Positions 14,982 through 24,135 of a stretch of DNA of 25,138 nt are shown here, piece after piece. The translations under genes were made by a program, and so were the position numbers. Under the pieces are notes generated by a model. That model was not told the DNA's origin. It searched no databases and worked only from the letters and a program-made list of their open reading frames with translations. Location of the stretch: the NCBI GenBank assembly GCA_947629075.1, contig CANRCI010000011.1, forward strand, positions 1 through 25,138. Direction: 5' to 3'. Numbering within the stretch: position 1 is the stretch's first letter; each line of letters starts with the position of its first letter. The stretch is from an uncultured Bacilli bacterium. Lineage in GTDB: Bacteria; Bacillota_I; Bacilli_A; RF39; UBA660.

Positions 14982-16086
14982 ATTTCAAATTCTTTTGTAA
15001 TTCTTTTAAGGTCATCAAGAATTCATTCGTCTTCTTGATTTCTTCATTAAGTTTTTCTAGATTAGCCGTTTGTTCAAGAAGCAGACTTTCTTTCGATTCA
15101 CTAACTCCGAACACTGGTGATATAACAGGACTTGATGTAAAAATCTTCTCATCAGATATTGGTGGTAAATCGTTAACATTCATTGGTGCGACGACAATCT
15201 TAGGAGTCTCTTCACTAATTACTTCCTCTACTACTGTTGGATTAGTATTTTCTCTTCTCTGATATAACTCATCCAAGCTTATCGGCATATCTTTTTCTTC
15301 TTCATATTGAACTACTTCATTAGCTTCGTACATAGCGTTACCTTTTTCTTGTAGTTCACTAACACTGATAATTGCTTTTTCTTCTTGTTCTGATTCGTAT
15401 TTATTAATTACATCATCGATACTTTCATTCAATATGACTTGTAGATCTTCTTTAGCATTTGCCTCTTCGTGTTTTTCTTGTTCCAAAGCTTTTTCTTTGA
15501 TAAGCGCTATTGAAATTTCTTCAGTAACACTCTCTAAAAAAGGTTTAGCATCATCATCAATCGAAATGATTTCCATTTCTTCTTCTTCATTTTTTGCTTC
15601 TTTTATTTCTTCTACTACTACCGGTGACTTAAATGACGAAACAGCATCACTTTCACCATTAGTAATTCCAATCGAACTAAAGGTTTCAATTTTATTTTTC
15701 TTAACCTCAGTCTTTTCAACTTGCACTGTCTCTTCTTTAGGAACTTCAACCTTTTCTACAGCTTGTCCTTCTTTCTTATCTTCATGAACAATTTCTTCAA
15801 TCATTTCAACTTCTTTATCACGCTTTTCTTTAGTCAATGTCTCTTTCAAATTTTTAAGTTCTTCACGAGCTTTAGTTTTCTCTAATTCTGCATCGTAGAC
15901 GACATATTTAATCTCCTCTACCTCTTTATCGTTCTGTGGTTCATTAACGATTATTTCTTCATCGTCTAAAGGAACGTTTTTCCTTTTAAATATATCGATA
16001 ATGGTAACTACAAAAATTAAAACGATTATAGCAGTAATTAAACCAACTAACATATAAGTTTCGCTTGTTGCTAAAGACATACTCAT
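14980..16086 (-). CDS. Single-pass membrane protein with long acidic cytoplasmic region, unknown
   Basis: The 368-residue protein has a short N-terminus, one membrane helix at about residues 11-32, then a basic stop (KRKN). By the positive-inside rule the remaining ~330 residues are cytoplasmic. They are rich in Glu, Lys and Val with many EE and KE pairs and look mostly disordered. A short coiled-coil forms the C-terminus (LLLEQTANLEKLNEEIKKTN onward). No catalytic motif is seen. The ATG at 16086 follows AGAGGTGA, which includes the rsmE stop codon, so it is coupled to rsmE. The topology recalls division proteins such as EzrA or ZipA, but there is no sequence evidence for either; the acidic bias alone could be misleading. 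Confidence 0.75.
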   Translation of the reverse strand: MSMSLATSETYMLVGLITAIIVLIFVVTIIDIFKRKNVPLDDEEIIVNEPQNDKEVEEIKYVVYDAELEKTKAREELKNLKETLTKEKRDKEVEMIEEIVHEDKKEGQAVEKVEVPKEETVQVEKTEVKKNKIETFSSIGITNGESDAVSSFKSPVVVEEIKEAKNEEEEMEIISIDDDAKPFLESVTEEISIALIKEKALEQEKHEEANAKEDLQVILNESIDDVINKYESEQEEKAIISVSELQEKGNAMYEANEVVQYEEEKDMPISLDELYQRRENTNPTVVEEVISEETPKIVVAPMNVNDLPPISDEKIFTSSPVISPVFGVSESKESLLLEQTANLEKLNEEIKKTNEFLMTLKELQKNLK

Positions 16087-16090
16087 AAAT

Positions 16091-16810
16091 TCACCTCTTA
16101 AGTTCGTAACTCATAATACTCATAATGAACAAAGAAACTGTCTCACTTCTCAAAACTCTACTTCCCAAACTAACTGGGACAAAGTCATCATTCATCATCA
16201 TATTTTCTTCTTCTGGAGTAAAACCACCTTCCGGTCCTACTACTAATAATATTCTAACATCTTTTTGGGAATTTTTAATACTTTTTAGTACACTTTTTAT
16301 ACTTTTTGTTTTTTCATTGACAGTACACAATATTTTTAAATCGTATTCTTCCTCTGTTAATTCTTCTACCGTCTTAACCCTACTTATACGTGGTATTTCT
16401 AGACGTTTTGACTGTTCACTAGCTTCTTTTACAATCCGCATCCAGCGCTCTTGTTTCTTGTCTTTTTTACTATCTAACTTGACAATACTTCTAGTCGTTT
16501 TCAGAGGTATTATTTCATCTACTCCCAACTCGGTTGATTTCTGTAAAACAAAATCCATCTTCTGTTCTTTCAAAATACTCTGAGCAATCACTATTTCGTA
16601 TTCGCCTTTGACCATTGCTTCTAGTTTTTTAACTCTTTCTACAAGTACTAAGTCAGTAGTATCAATTATTTGACAAATGTACAAAGTTTTATCGATAACT
16701 ACTTCGACATTGTCACCGACTTTTAAGCGCATTACTTTTTTGATGTGATAACTGTCTTCACTCGATAAATAGAATTTATCTTTTTTACTATCCGAAAAGT
16801 ATCTCTGCAT
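16091..16810 (-). CDS. rsmE: 16S rRNA (uracil-1498-N3)-methyltransferase RsmE
   Basis: SPOUT methylase that modifies U1498 in the decoding region of 16S rRNA. The 239-residue product starts with the PUA-like RNA-binding domain (MQRYFSD, SYHIKKVMRLKVGD). It carries the knot motifs SILKEQKMDFVLQKSTELGV, VVGPEGGFTPEE and LGSRVLRSETVSLF. Length is standard. Its start lies one base after the miaA stop, with GGAG inside the end of miaA. In Bacillus rsmE (yqeU) neighbours prmA and mtaB; here only mtaB remains nearby. Confidence 0.96.
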   Translation of the reverse strand: MQRYFSDSKKDKFYLSSEDSYHIKKVMRLKVGDNVEVVIDKTLYICQIIDTTDLVLVERVKKLEAMVKGEYEIVIAQSILKEQKMDFVLQKSTELGVDEIIPLKTTRSIVKLDSKKDKKQERWMRIVKEASEQSKRLEIPRISRVKTVEELTEEEYDLKILCTVNEKTKSIKSVLKSIKNSQKDVRILLVVGPEGGFTPEEENMMMNDDFVPVSLGSRVLRSETVSLFIMSIMSYELKR

Positions 16811-16811
16811 C

Positions 16812-17684
16812 CTATTCTCCTAAATAATCTAAAACCTCTTGAACCGTTTTATCAAAATCTTCATAATTGGTGTCGAACCATTTGACATCCATTTGATTTC
16901 TAAAGAATGTATATTGTCTCTTGGCATATTTTCTAGAGTTTTGTTTTATCAAATTGACCGCATCGCGAAGTGGTAAATTACCATCGAAATAATAATACAA
17001 TTCTTTATAGCCAATTCCTGTCTGAATCGCTTTACCGTGAACACCACGTTCATATAAATCTTTTACTTCTTGTAAAAGTCCTGAATACATCATTACATCG
17101 ACACGATCATTAATTTTCTGATATAAAATTTCGCGATCTGTAGTAAGTCCAATGATATCGAATTTATATAATTTATTCTTACCTCCATCATCGAAATGAC
17201 CACCATTATTTAACTTAGTAAGAGCTCTTTCCAATCGCTTACGATTGTTGACGTGAATATCGACACTTGGTGCCAAGCGATGAATCTCTTCTAAAATTTC
17301 TTCGTTACTCATACGAGAGAAATCGTACTTTTTATCTTCTTTATTGAACTTATAGTCGTACAACAAGGCTTTTATATATAGTCCAGTTCCCCCGACAATA
17401 ATGACATTCTTCCCCTCAGCCAATAACTTATCCAAAACTTTTCTGGCATCTCTTTGATAATCGTAGACCGAATAAAAATTATTAGGATCGACAAAGTCCA
17501 ATAAATGGTGAACAACTCCATCCATCTCTTCTTTGGTAGCTTTGGCTGTTCCGATATCCAAATCTTTATAGATCTGCATCGAATCAGCATTAATTATTTC
17601 TGCATTCATCTTTTTAGCAAGTAAAACACTAAGTTTTGTTTTACCAACTGCTGTAGGTCCGACAATAACAACTATCTTACTCAT
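16812..17684 (-). CDS. miaA: tRNA dimethylallyltransferase MiaA
   Basis: MiaA transfers a dimethylallyl group to N6 of A37 in UNN-decoding tRNAs, the first step of ms2i6A. The 290-residue protein has the P-loop GPTAVGKTKLS at residues 8-18, then INADSMQIYKDLDIGTAK, GGTGLYIKAL and the C-terminal KRQYTFFRNQ motif that contacts tRNA. Length is normal. The start follows AGAGGTGA and a good promoter. It heads a unit with rsmE and the acidic membrane protein. With trmD, mtaB and the trmH gene, this makes a window rich in RNA modification, three of the enzymes acting at position 37. Confidence 0.97.
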   Translation of the reverse strand: MSKIVVIVGPTAVGKTKLSVLLAKKMNAEIINADSMQIYKDLDIGTAKATKEEMDGVVHHLLDFVDPNNFYSVYDYQRDARKVLDKLLAEGKNVIIVGGTGLYIKALLYDYKFNKEDKKYDFSRMSNEEILEEIHRLAPSVDIHVNNRKRLERALTKLNNGGHFDDGGKNKLYKFDIIGLTTDREILYQKINDRVDVMMYSGLLQEVKDLYERGVHGKAIQTGIGYKELYYYFDGNLPLRDAVNLIKQNSRKYAKRQYTFFRNQMDVKWFDTNYEDFDKTVQEVLDYLGE

Positions 17685-17708
17685 AAAATCACCTCTAGAT
17701 ATATAAAT

Positions 17709-17737
17709 ATTATATCATATTAAACCATTATTCTAAA
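17709..17737 (-). promoter_or_regulatory. Promoter of the miaA-rsmE unit
   Basis: TTTAGA (17732-17737) and TATAAT (17709-17714) on the minus strand, 17 bases apart, 25 bases before the miaA start. Confidence 0.75.
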
Positions 17738-17772
17738 GAAAAAGAGCACATCTGAAAAAGGAATAATACCGT

Positions 17773-19167
17773 TTAAATGTTTTTGATGTTTTTCTTTTGA
17801 AAAACGATGAAAGAGATCAGTAACAAGATTACAAAATATGTTACACTTACTCCAATCGATAATGGTAGAGAAATTCCATCATAAGGCGATTTACCACCAA
17901 ATAAATAGCAAGTAAAATCCCAATTTAGGGTAATGAAATATTTTAAGAAACCAACTTTTATAGCTTGAGCTAATAAATTTAAAACTGAACTTCCAAAACT
18001 GATTACCAAAGTAACGGCAATTGAAGCTGTGGCATTAGTAAAGAGTACACTTAAAGCAAAAGCTATGGTAGCAAGTAAAATGAATTGTGGAAGAACAGCT
18101 AAAGTTCTAAGTGAGAACAATCCAAAAATATTAATCATTTTAATGGCATTACTACTGTAATCAAATACTACTTCTGGGATATTTAGACCACTATATCCAA
18201 AATATAGTCCCCCGATAACCATCTCGAATGCAAATTGAGCTAAGATGGCAAGAAAGATGATAATAATTGAAGTTATAAACTTACTAGCTAGTATTTCCCA
18301 GCGACGATATGGTTTGACAAGTAATAATTTAATCGTTCCTTTAGAGAACTCTTCACTCAAAATACTACCCGCTACAACAATGATGACAATTATGATAGCC
18401 ATCGAAAAAATGCTGTAGAAATCATTAATTATCTCGCGAAGCTGAGAATTATTTATCTTGTTTTTTATCTTATAAGCTTCAACTTCTAACTCCGCTTTAT
18501 CAGTCGCAAGTACTCTTTCATCACTGGCAGTTAATTTATCCAAACCTTCATAATACTTGATATCGTTTAAAAGGTAATAGTAATTATTCAAATATTCATT
18601 TAAATAGTCATTACCATAAGGAATATCGTAGTCTAGACGCATCTGTAACACTTCAAGCATCGCTTCTTGATCAGCATCACTACCATTTTCCTTGATAATT
18701 TCTTTTCTTTTGGCCATTTCTTCTCTTATGAAATATTTCCAATCGCCACTATCAAGTTTATTCTGTAACTCAGCAATTTCTTTTTTTGCTTCTAGATAAT
18801 CTTTTTTATCTTCACCAAGTTTCGCTTCATATCTATTAATTGTCAAATAGTTTTGATATAGCGTGTTAGCAATATCAATATTTTCATAGATAGTTATCCT
18901 CTGCCAAGAATCTTTATCATATTGTGATTCAAATTTATTGACATCATTAGTCGTCTTCTTCTGAGCCTTAAGTTCACCATCTTCATTACCAACGTAAGTC
19001 TCGTCGTAAAACGTATTGTCACCGTATACTTTATGGCTTTTTCCCTCTTGATAATAGACGAAATTAACTAAAATAGTATACAAAAACATAATTACTAAAA
19101 ATATATAAATAGTCTTTTTATGAAATATTTTATACAGCTCATTTCTAATTAAATTAATCAATGACAT
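17773..19167 (-). CDS. ABC-2 type transporter permease
   Basis: The 464-residue membrane subunit pairs with the ATPase encoded just upstream. One membrane helix (about residues 19-38) is followed by a large extracytoplasmic region of about 210 residues with coiled-coil character. At least five membrane helices then cluster in the C-terminal half, with the ABC-2 signature ILSEEFSKGTIKLLLVKPY after the second helix, a pattern seen in drug, bacteriocin and lantibiotic exporters. The ATG at 19167 overlaps the ATPase gene; GGAGG lies only two bases before it, so a TTG two codons later, at 8-base spacing, may be the true start. The substrate is unknown. Confidence 0.88.
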   Translation of the reverse strand: MSLINLIRNELYKIFHKKTIYIFLVIMFLYTILVNFVYYQEGKSHKVYGDNTFYDETYVGNEDGELKAQKKTTNDVNKFESQYDKDSWQRITIYENIDIANTLYQNYLTINRYEAKLGEDKKDYLEAKKEIAELQNKLDSGDWKYFIREEMAKRKEIIKENGSDADQEAMLEVLQMRLDYDIPYGNDYLNEYLNNYYYLLNDIKYYEGLDKLTASDERVLATDKAELEVEAYKIKNKINNSQLREIINDFYSIFSMAIIIVIIVVAGSILSEEFSKGTIKLLLVKPYRRWEILASKFITSIIIIFLAILAQFAFEMVIGGLYFGYSGLNIPEVVFDYSSNAIKMINIFGLFSLRTLAVLPQFILLATIAFALSVLFTNATASIAVTLVISFGSSVLNLLAQAIKVGFLKYFITLNWDFTCYLFGGKSPYDGISLPLSIGVSVTYFVILLLISFIVFQKKNIKNI

Positions 19168-20062
19168 TACCTCCAGTCTTTTTAATAAAGGCATCCTCTA
19201 AAGATATTTCTTTTTCATATACTTCAAATATTTCTATATCTTTATTAACTAATTTCTTGATGAGTTTAGGAATATTATCTTTATTTATTTTAATTTCAAA
19301 GCTTTCTTCATCAACTACTTTAATATCATCGAGAAGTGTTTTTACTTTTTCCATTCCTTTAACTCTGAATAGATAAGTCGACTCCGCGATATTTTCTTTC
19401 AATTTTTTAATCGTTGACTCTTCGATTACTTCACCATTTTGAATGATACAAACTTTATTACAAAAGCTTTCTAGTTCTGATAAATTATGACTGGAAATGA
19501 AGACTGCAATGTTTTCTTCTCTAGCTAGCTTTTTTAACAGTTTTCGAAGCTCATAAATTCCTTCGGGATCAAGTCCATTAGTCGGTTCATCTAATATCAA
19601 TAGATTAGGTCTATGTAGAATAGCTTGGGCAATACCAAGTCTTTGACGCATTCCTAAAGAATATTTACTAACTTTATCATCAATTCTATTACCGAGTCCT
19701 ACTAATTTAATTACTTCATCGATTCTTTTTTTATCTACATTTTTATAAAGTCTAAAATTCAATAATAAGTTTTGGCGTCCTGTTAAGTACATATACATAT
19801 CGGGATTTTCAACGATAGTTCCGACTTTTTCAATAGCTTTGACAAAGTCTTTTTGAACGTCGTGACCATTTATTAAAACTCTACCGCTATCGATACCTTG
19901 TAACCCTAAAATAAGTTTAATCGTCGTAGTCTTTCCAGCTCCATTAGGTCCAATAAATCCTAGAATGTCACCCTCTTCGAGATCGAAGGTAACATTTTTT
20001 AATATTTCTTTTTTACCAAACTTTTTACAAAGGTTAGTACACTCTAAAATTTTCTTTTTCAT
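19154..20062 (-). CDS. ABC transporter ATP-binding protein
   Basis: The 302-residue ATPase drives the permease encoded next to it. It shows Walker A GPNGAGKTTT (from residue 38), the signature YSLGMRQRLG, Walker B LLILDEPTNGLDP and the switch histidine in SSHNLSELE. The C-terminal ~80 residues form the accessory domain common in ABC-2 exporter ATPases of the NatA/BcrA type. The start has AGGAGG at ideal spacing, eight bases after mutL, so it is probably transcribed with mutL although unrelated in function. Regulation specific to the transporter is not visible. Confidence 0.95.
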   Translation of the reverse strand: MKKKILECTNLCKKFGKKEILKNVTFDLEEGDILGFIGPNGAGKTTTIKLILGLQGIDSGRVLINGHDVQKDFVKAIEKVGTIVENPDMYMYLTGRQNLLLNFRLYKNVDKKRIDEVIKLVGLGNRIDDKVSKYSLGMRQRLGIAQAILHRPNLLILDEPTNGLDPEGIYELRKLLKKLAREENIAVFISSHNLSELESFCNKVCIIQNGEVIEESTIKKLKENIAESTYLFRVKGMEKVKTLLDDIKVVDEESFEIKINKDNIPKLIKKLVNKDIEIFEVYEKEISLEDAFIKKTGGNVID

Positions 20063-20070
20063 AAATCCTC

Positions 20071-21831
20071 CTAATTCATCGCACGTTTAAACATTTTCTC
20101 TAATTCATAGTTAGAAAAAGTAATGATAGTTGGTCTTCCATGTGGGCAAGTAAAGGGGTTTTTAGTTCGACGGAGACGCTCCAACAGATCTTCAGCGTTT
20201 TCTAACGTCATGTGGTCATTTGCTTTAATGCTCATTTTACATGCCAACGTAATGGCAATGCGTTCAGTAAATTTATAAGAATCAAAATCTTCATAATTTA
20301 TAAATATTTTAAATATTTTTCTAATTGCTTCTTGGAGAGAAGAACTAGGAAGCCAAGCAGGATGACTTCTAACTAGGATAGTATTAAGACCAAACTCTTC
20401 TACTTCAAAGTTTAATTTTTCTACTATATCCAAGTGTTGTTTTAAAACGATGAATTCACTATTAGTAAACTCTAATTTAATCGGTACTAACAAATCTTGG
20501 CGATCATTGTTATGAGTTCCTAGTGCATACAGATACTTTTCGTAATTGATGCGCTCGGCTGCGGCGTGTTGATCAATCATAAACATGCCATCTTCATTTT
20601 CAGCAATGATGTAAGTACCATGCACTACACCAACGGGATACATCTTCTTTATTCTAGCTTCTCCCGATAAAAATTCTTCTTTTTTAACTTCCTCTTCACT
20701 ATCGAAATCGAACGCTACTTCTTCTTGAACGACATAAGTTTTTTCTTCTTCGACTTCTTCCTCGGGTTCGGTGTAACTTACCAGAGAAGACAACTTCTCT
20801 TCTACTTTTTTCTCTTCTTCTACTTTAGCTTTTAATTCCGGTATCAAGTTTAAGTTTTCTAAGTTATCCTTAATCATCTTATTGATGAGTTCTTTTAGCT
20901 CGTTCATCTTTGAAAACTTAATATCCATTTTAGTCGGATGAATATTGACATCAACTATCAAGGGATCAGTTTCGATATTTAAAACGACAATTGGAAATTT
21001 ATCGGCTGGAATATAAGTGTGATAACAATCGACAATCGCACGGTTAAGTTCATTGTTTTTAATGATACGTCCATTGACAAAAGTCGTCATAGCATTACGA
21101 TTTGACTTAGTAAGTTCTGGATAAGATATATAACCACTTATCGCATAATCGTCATCACTAGCGCTTACTTTGAGCATCTTACGCGTAACATCAAGGCCAT
21201 AGACACTGTTAATGACCTTCAATAAATTACCACTTCCATCAGTATTTAAAAGCTCTTTATCATTATTGATAAGACGAAATCTAATTTCTGGGAAAGATAA
21301 AGCCATCTTATTGACGTAATCAGTAATCATCGCTAATTCGCTATACAAGTTCTTTAAATATTTAAGACGAACTGGAGTATTATAGAAAAGATCGCGGACA
21401 ATTATTTTAGTTCCCTGTTTCAAGTCACTATCTTTAACACTTTCTATTTCACCACCATTGATTACTACTTCACACCCTTCAACTCCATTGCTAGTCTTTA
21501 ACGTAGTGTTACTAACGGAAGCAATCGAAGGTAGGGCCTCACCTCTAAATCCTAGACTATCCAAATTCATCAAATCGTCAAAAGTTTTCAACTTACTAGT
21601 AGCATGCCTAGAAAAACATAAAACGGCATCAGTCTTATCCATACCAATACCGTCATCTGTTACAATTATTTCTTTAACTCCGCTATCAGTAAGTTCTATC
21701 TTTATGTCCTTAGCTAAAGCATCAATCGAATTTTCAACTAATTCCTTAACGACGTTCATCGTTCGCTCGACGACTTCACCAGCTGCTATCTTATTAGCTA
21801 AGTCCTCGTTCATAACAGAAATCTTACTCAT
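20071..21831 (-). CDS. mutL: DNA mismatch repair protein MutL
   Basis: MutL links mismatch recognition by MutS to strand incision. The 586-residue protein has the GHKL ATPase N-terminus (IAAGEVVERTMNVVKELVEN, DDGIGMD, RGEALPSIASV) and a C-terminal endonuclease domain with the metal motif DQHAAAERINYE, plus ACKMSIK and CPHGRP. The latter set is the hallmark of MutL from bacteria that lack MutH, so this copy should nick DNA itself. The linker is acidic. The start at ATG 21831 is favoured over an in-frame GTG three codons upstream. MutS, often adjacent, is not in the window. Confidence 0.97.
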   Translation of the reverse strand: MSKISVMNEDLANKIAAGEVVERTMNVVKELVENSIDALAKDIKIELTDSGVKEIIVTDDGIGMDKTDAVLCFSRHATSKLKTFDDLMNLDSLGFRGEALPSIASVSNTTLKTSNGVEGCEVVINGGEIESVKDSDLKQGTKIIVRDLFYNTPVRLKYLKNLYSELAMITDYVNKMALSFPEIRFRLINNDKELLNTDGSGNLLKVINSVYGLDVTRKMLKVSASDDDYAISGYISYPELTKSNRNAMTTFVNGRIIKNNELNRAIVDCYHTYIPADKFPIVVLNIETDPLIVDVNIHPTKMDIKFSKMNELKELINKMIKDNLENLNLIPELKAKVEEEKKVEEKLSSLVSYTEPEEEVEEEKTYVVQEEVAFDFDSEEEVKKEEFLSGEARIKKMYPVGVVHGTYIIAENEDGMFMIDQHAAAERINYEKYLYALGTHNNDRQDLLVPIKLEFTNSEFIVLKQHLDIVEKLNFEVEEFGLNTILVRSHPAWLPSSSLQEAIRKIFKIFINYEDFDSYKFTERIAITLACKMSIKANDHMTLENAEDLLERLRRTKNPFTCPHGRPTIITFSNYELEKMFKRAMN

Positions 21832-21843
21832 AACTATCACTCT

Positions 21844-22224
21844 CTATTCTTCAACCATTTCTACAGTCTTTCTATTAGGCTCAACAATAAATACATATTT
21901 ACTATTAGTATCTGAATTAGTAACTGTAACTTTTACTCTACTATCCCCCATTACTTCTGCATCATACTCATAACTATCACTATTGAAACGTTCTTTAACT
22001 AAGTTAATAGCGTCATTTAAAGTGATATCGTATTCATCTTTTAAAGTTTCTTCGTTCGGTTTATCAAATTTTTCTTCAAGTTTTGGGTCAGGTGACTTTT
22101 TATTAGGTTCCTCTTTATTACCTAACAACATAAAAGTTACCCCTCCTATTACTAAGACAAGTACTGCCACAATTACTACTACAACAATAATTGTTTTCCT
22201 ATCCTTAAAATCAATCTTTTTCAT
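21844..22224 (-). CDS. Small membrane-anchored extracytoplasmic protein, unknown
   Basis: The 126-residue protein has a membrane helix at about residues 11-34 (IIVVVVIVAVLVLVIGGV), a polar linker rich in Lys, Glu and Pro, and a 60-residue domain (ITLNDAINLVKERF, VKVTVTNSDTNSKYVFIVE). This domain has the helix-then-strands pattern of PepSY-like modules, though the resemblance is weak. It starts after GAGGAGTGGAG and ends 12 bases before mutL. A promoter lies directly upstream, so this small gene begins the mutL-ABC unit. Confidence 0.7.
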   Translation of the reverse strand: MKKIDFKDRKTIIVVVVIVAVLVLVIGGVTFMLLGNKEEPNKKSPDPKLEEKFDKPNEETLKDEYDITLNDAINLVKERFNSDSYEYDAEVMGDSRVKVTVTNSDTNSKYVFIVEPNRKTVEMVEE

Positions 22225-22252
22225 ATCTCCACTCCTCTTTATCTATAAAATA

Positions 22253-22281
22253 ATTATATCGTTTTTTCATTAATAAGTAAA
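22253..22281 (-). promoter_or_regulatory. Promoter of the small protein-mutL-ABC unit
   Basis: TTTACT (22276-22281) and TATAAT (22253-22258) on the minus strand with 17-base spacing, in the gap after uvrC. Confidence 0.72.
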
Positions 22282-22298
22282 TTCTAAATCGCATAAAA

Positions 22299-24074
22299 TT
22301 ACATACTATCTAAATATTTCTTTAAATTAAGGGCCACCTCTCTACCAACTACTTCTTGTAATTCTTCAAGAGATGCTTCACGCATTTTCTTAAGTGAACC
22401 AAATCTTCTGAGCAAATCCTTTTTTCTGACCTCACCGATACCATCGACTAAATCCAACATACTAGAAAGCATACCTTTACTCTTGATATTGCGGTGATAA
22501 CTAATCGCATAGTTATGAACTTCATCTTGAATCTTAGTCAAGAATAAAAATAAATTGCTACGACGATCTAGTTCAATCGGATTACCATCGCGATCGATCA
22601 AAGTATTAGTGCGGTGTTTATCATCTTTTTTAAGCCCTAAAATATCGATATCTAAACCAAAATCATCAATTATTTGACGAGCAACGCTAACTTGTAGTTC
22701 TCCTCCATCGATAACGATCAAATCGCATTTGGGAACTTCACCCATCAAAACACGATAATATCGACGGTACAAAACTTCGCGCATCGCCCCTAAATCATCT
22801 TTAACTCCACTCTCGATTTTAAATTTGCGATATTTATTTTTATCCGGTATAAAATCCTCAAAAACGACTAATCCACCGACATAAAAAGTTCCAAATAAAT
22901 GCGAATTATCGAACGCCTCAATCGTATGAATCTCTTTATTAAATATCTTATTCAAATCTTCCATAGCTTTAAGTCTTGCTTCATCACTCTGTTTTAATTT
23001 CTCTTCTTTTTCTTCTAATTGAACTTTAGAATTTTCTTTAGCTAAATCCAAAAGTTTTTTTATTTGACCACGTGAAGGACTACTAACTTTTAAATGGAAA
23101 TATTCACTTAATAAGTTACAATCCATCATACTAGGAACGATTATTTCTTTAGGTAATAGATTACCTTTTTCATAAAACTTAACAATGTATTGTAACAATT
23201 CTTCATCATCGTCATCGACAACTGTTAAAATGTCATCGTGTCTTCCAAACAACAATCCTTCACGGATAAAAAATACTTGTACTGATAGATAGTTATTGTG
23301 ACGATAACAGTTAAATAGATCAAAATTATAGTTGTGATTCAAATCTATCTTTTGTTTCATAAGCGTAATATTGATGTCTTCTAACATTTCTTTTATTTCC
23401 AAAGCTTTTTCATAATTCATACTCATACTAGCTTTTTCCATATCTTCTTGTAATTTCTTAGTAATTATCTCACTATTACCTTTTAGAAAAGATATTATTT
23501 CACTCTTCATATTATCGATTGTCTCTTTAGGAATTTCTTTTTTACAATAACCTAGACATTCATTGATGTGATAATAGAGACATAAATCTTTCTTCATACT
23601 GTCACATTTGCGAAGCGGATAAACGCGATTAATGATGTTGACTGTTTTTCTAGCAGCTCCAACGTTGGGAAATGGTCCATACAATTTACCTTTTTTTCTT
23701 TTACGTCTTACATTTCTTACTACTTTAAGTCGCGGATAAGCTTCATCAGTAAGTTCGATGTACGGATAACTTTTATCGTCTTTTAATAAGATATTGTATT
23801 TGGGATCATACTTTTTAATTAAAGTAATCTCTAATATCAATGATTCTAATTCACTAGACGTAACAATGTATTCAAAATCGAAGATGTCGTTTACTAACAT
23901 AGCTGTCTTACCATATACATGTCCCGTAAAATAACTCTTCAAACGATTTTTTAAATTCTTTGCTTTTCCAACATAAATGATGATACCATCTTTATTTTTC
24001 ATCTGATAACTTCCAGGTAATTCCGGAACTAAACTAAGTTTTTCTTTTATGCGTTTCTTAACCTCTTCATTCAT
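22299..24074 (-). CDS. uvrC: Excinuclease ABC subunit C
   Basis: UvrC makes both incisions in nucleotide excision repair. The 591-residue protein has the N-terminal GIY-YIG nuclease (ELPGSYQMKNKDGIIIYVGK, then LKNRLKSYF), a cysteine cluster (RKCDSMKKDLC, INECLGYC), a UvrB-interacting segment near residue 200, and the RNase-H-like endonuclease (EAFDNSHLFGT, DLIVIDGGELQV). It ends with C-terminal helix-hairpin-helix DNA binding (LVDGIGEVRKKDLLRRFGS). The start at 24074 follows GAGAGTGAT; an upstream in-frame ATG at 24092 lies at the -10 element and would not be in the transcript. Length is normal. Confidence 0.97.
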   Translation of the reverse strand: MNEEVKKRIKEKLSLVPELPGSYQMKNKDGIIIYVGKAKNLKNRLKSYFTGHVYGKTAMLVNDIFDFEYIVTSSELESLILEITLIKKYDPKYNILLKDDKSYPYIELTDEAYPRLKVVRNVRRKRKKGKLYGPFPNVGAARKTVNIINRVYPLRKCDSMKKDLCLYYHINECLGYCKKEIPKETIDNMKSEIISFLKGNSEIITKKLQEDMEKASMSMNYEKALEIKEMLEDINITLMKQKIDLNHNYNFDLFNCYRHNNYLSVQVFFIREGLLFGRHDDILTVVDDDDEELLQYIVKFYEKGNLLPKEIIVPSMMDCNLLSEYFHLKVSSPSRGQIKKLLDLAKENSKVQLEEKEEKLKQSDEARLKAMEDLNKIFNKEIHTIEAFDNSHLFGTFYVGGLVVFEDFIPDKNKYRKFKIESGVKDDLGAMREVLYRRYYRVLMGEVPKCDLIVIDGGELQVSVARQIIDDFGLDIDILGLKKDDKHRTNTLIDRDGNPIELDRRSNLFLFLTKIQDEVHNYAISYHRNIKSKGMLSSMLDLVDGIGEVRKKDLLRRFGSLKKMREASLEELQEVVGREVALNLKKYLDSM

Positions 24075-24093
24075 ATCAATCACTCTCATCAAA

Positions 24094-24102
24094 ATTATAT
24101 CA
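24094..24102 (-). promoter_or_regulatory. Extended -10 promoter of uvrC
   Basis: TGATATAAT on the minus strand is a perfect extended -10 about 20 bases before the uvrC start. It supports the shorter uvrC start. The -35 region is poor. Confidence 0.68.
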
Positions 24103-24110
24103 TAATCAAT

Positions 24111-24135
24111 AAAAAAAGATAAGTAAACCTTATCT
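24111..24135 (-). terminator. Terminator after the exported-protein gene
   Basis: AGATAAG pairs with CTTATCT around a five-base loop, followed by seven or more T on the minus strand, starting at the stop codon of the upstream gene. Confidence 0.82.

Noticed and set aside
15434..15787. Plus-strand open frame of 117 codons opposite the acidic membrane protein gene
   Set aside because: It is Ser-rich with no ribosome binding site or family match, as expected for the complement of a Glu-rich coding region.
16125..16583. Plus-strand open frame of 152 codons opposite rsmE
   Set aside because: The rsmE motifs on the other strand are unambiguous; this frame is a hydrophobic, Ser/Phe-rich shadow.
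17685..17772. Terminator after the ABC permease gene
   Set aside because: No stable hairpin followed by a T run could be found between the permease stop and the miaA promoter.
21458..21973. Plus-strand open frame of 171 codons across the mutL start
   Set aside because: It overlaps mutL and the upstream gene in antisense and has low-complexity Ser/Thr/Leu composition, with no start signals.
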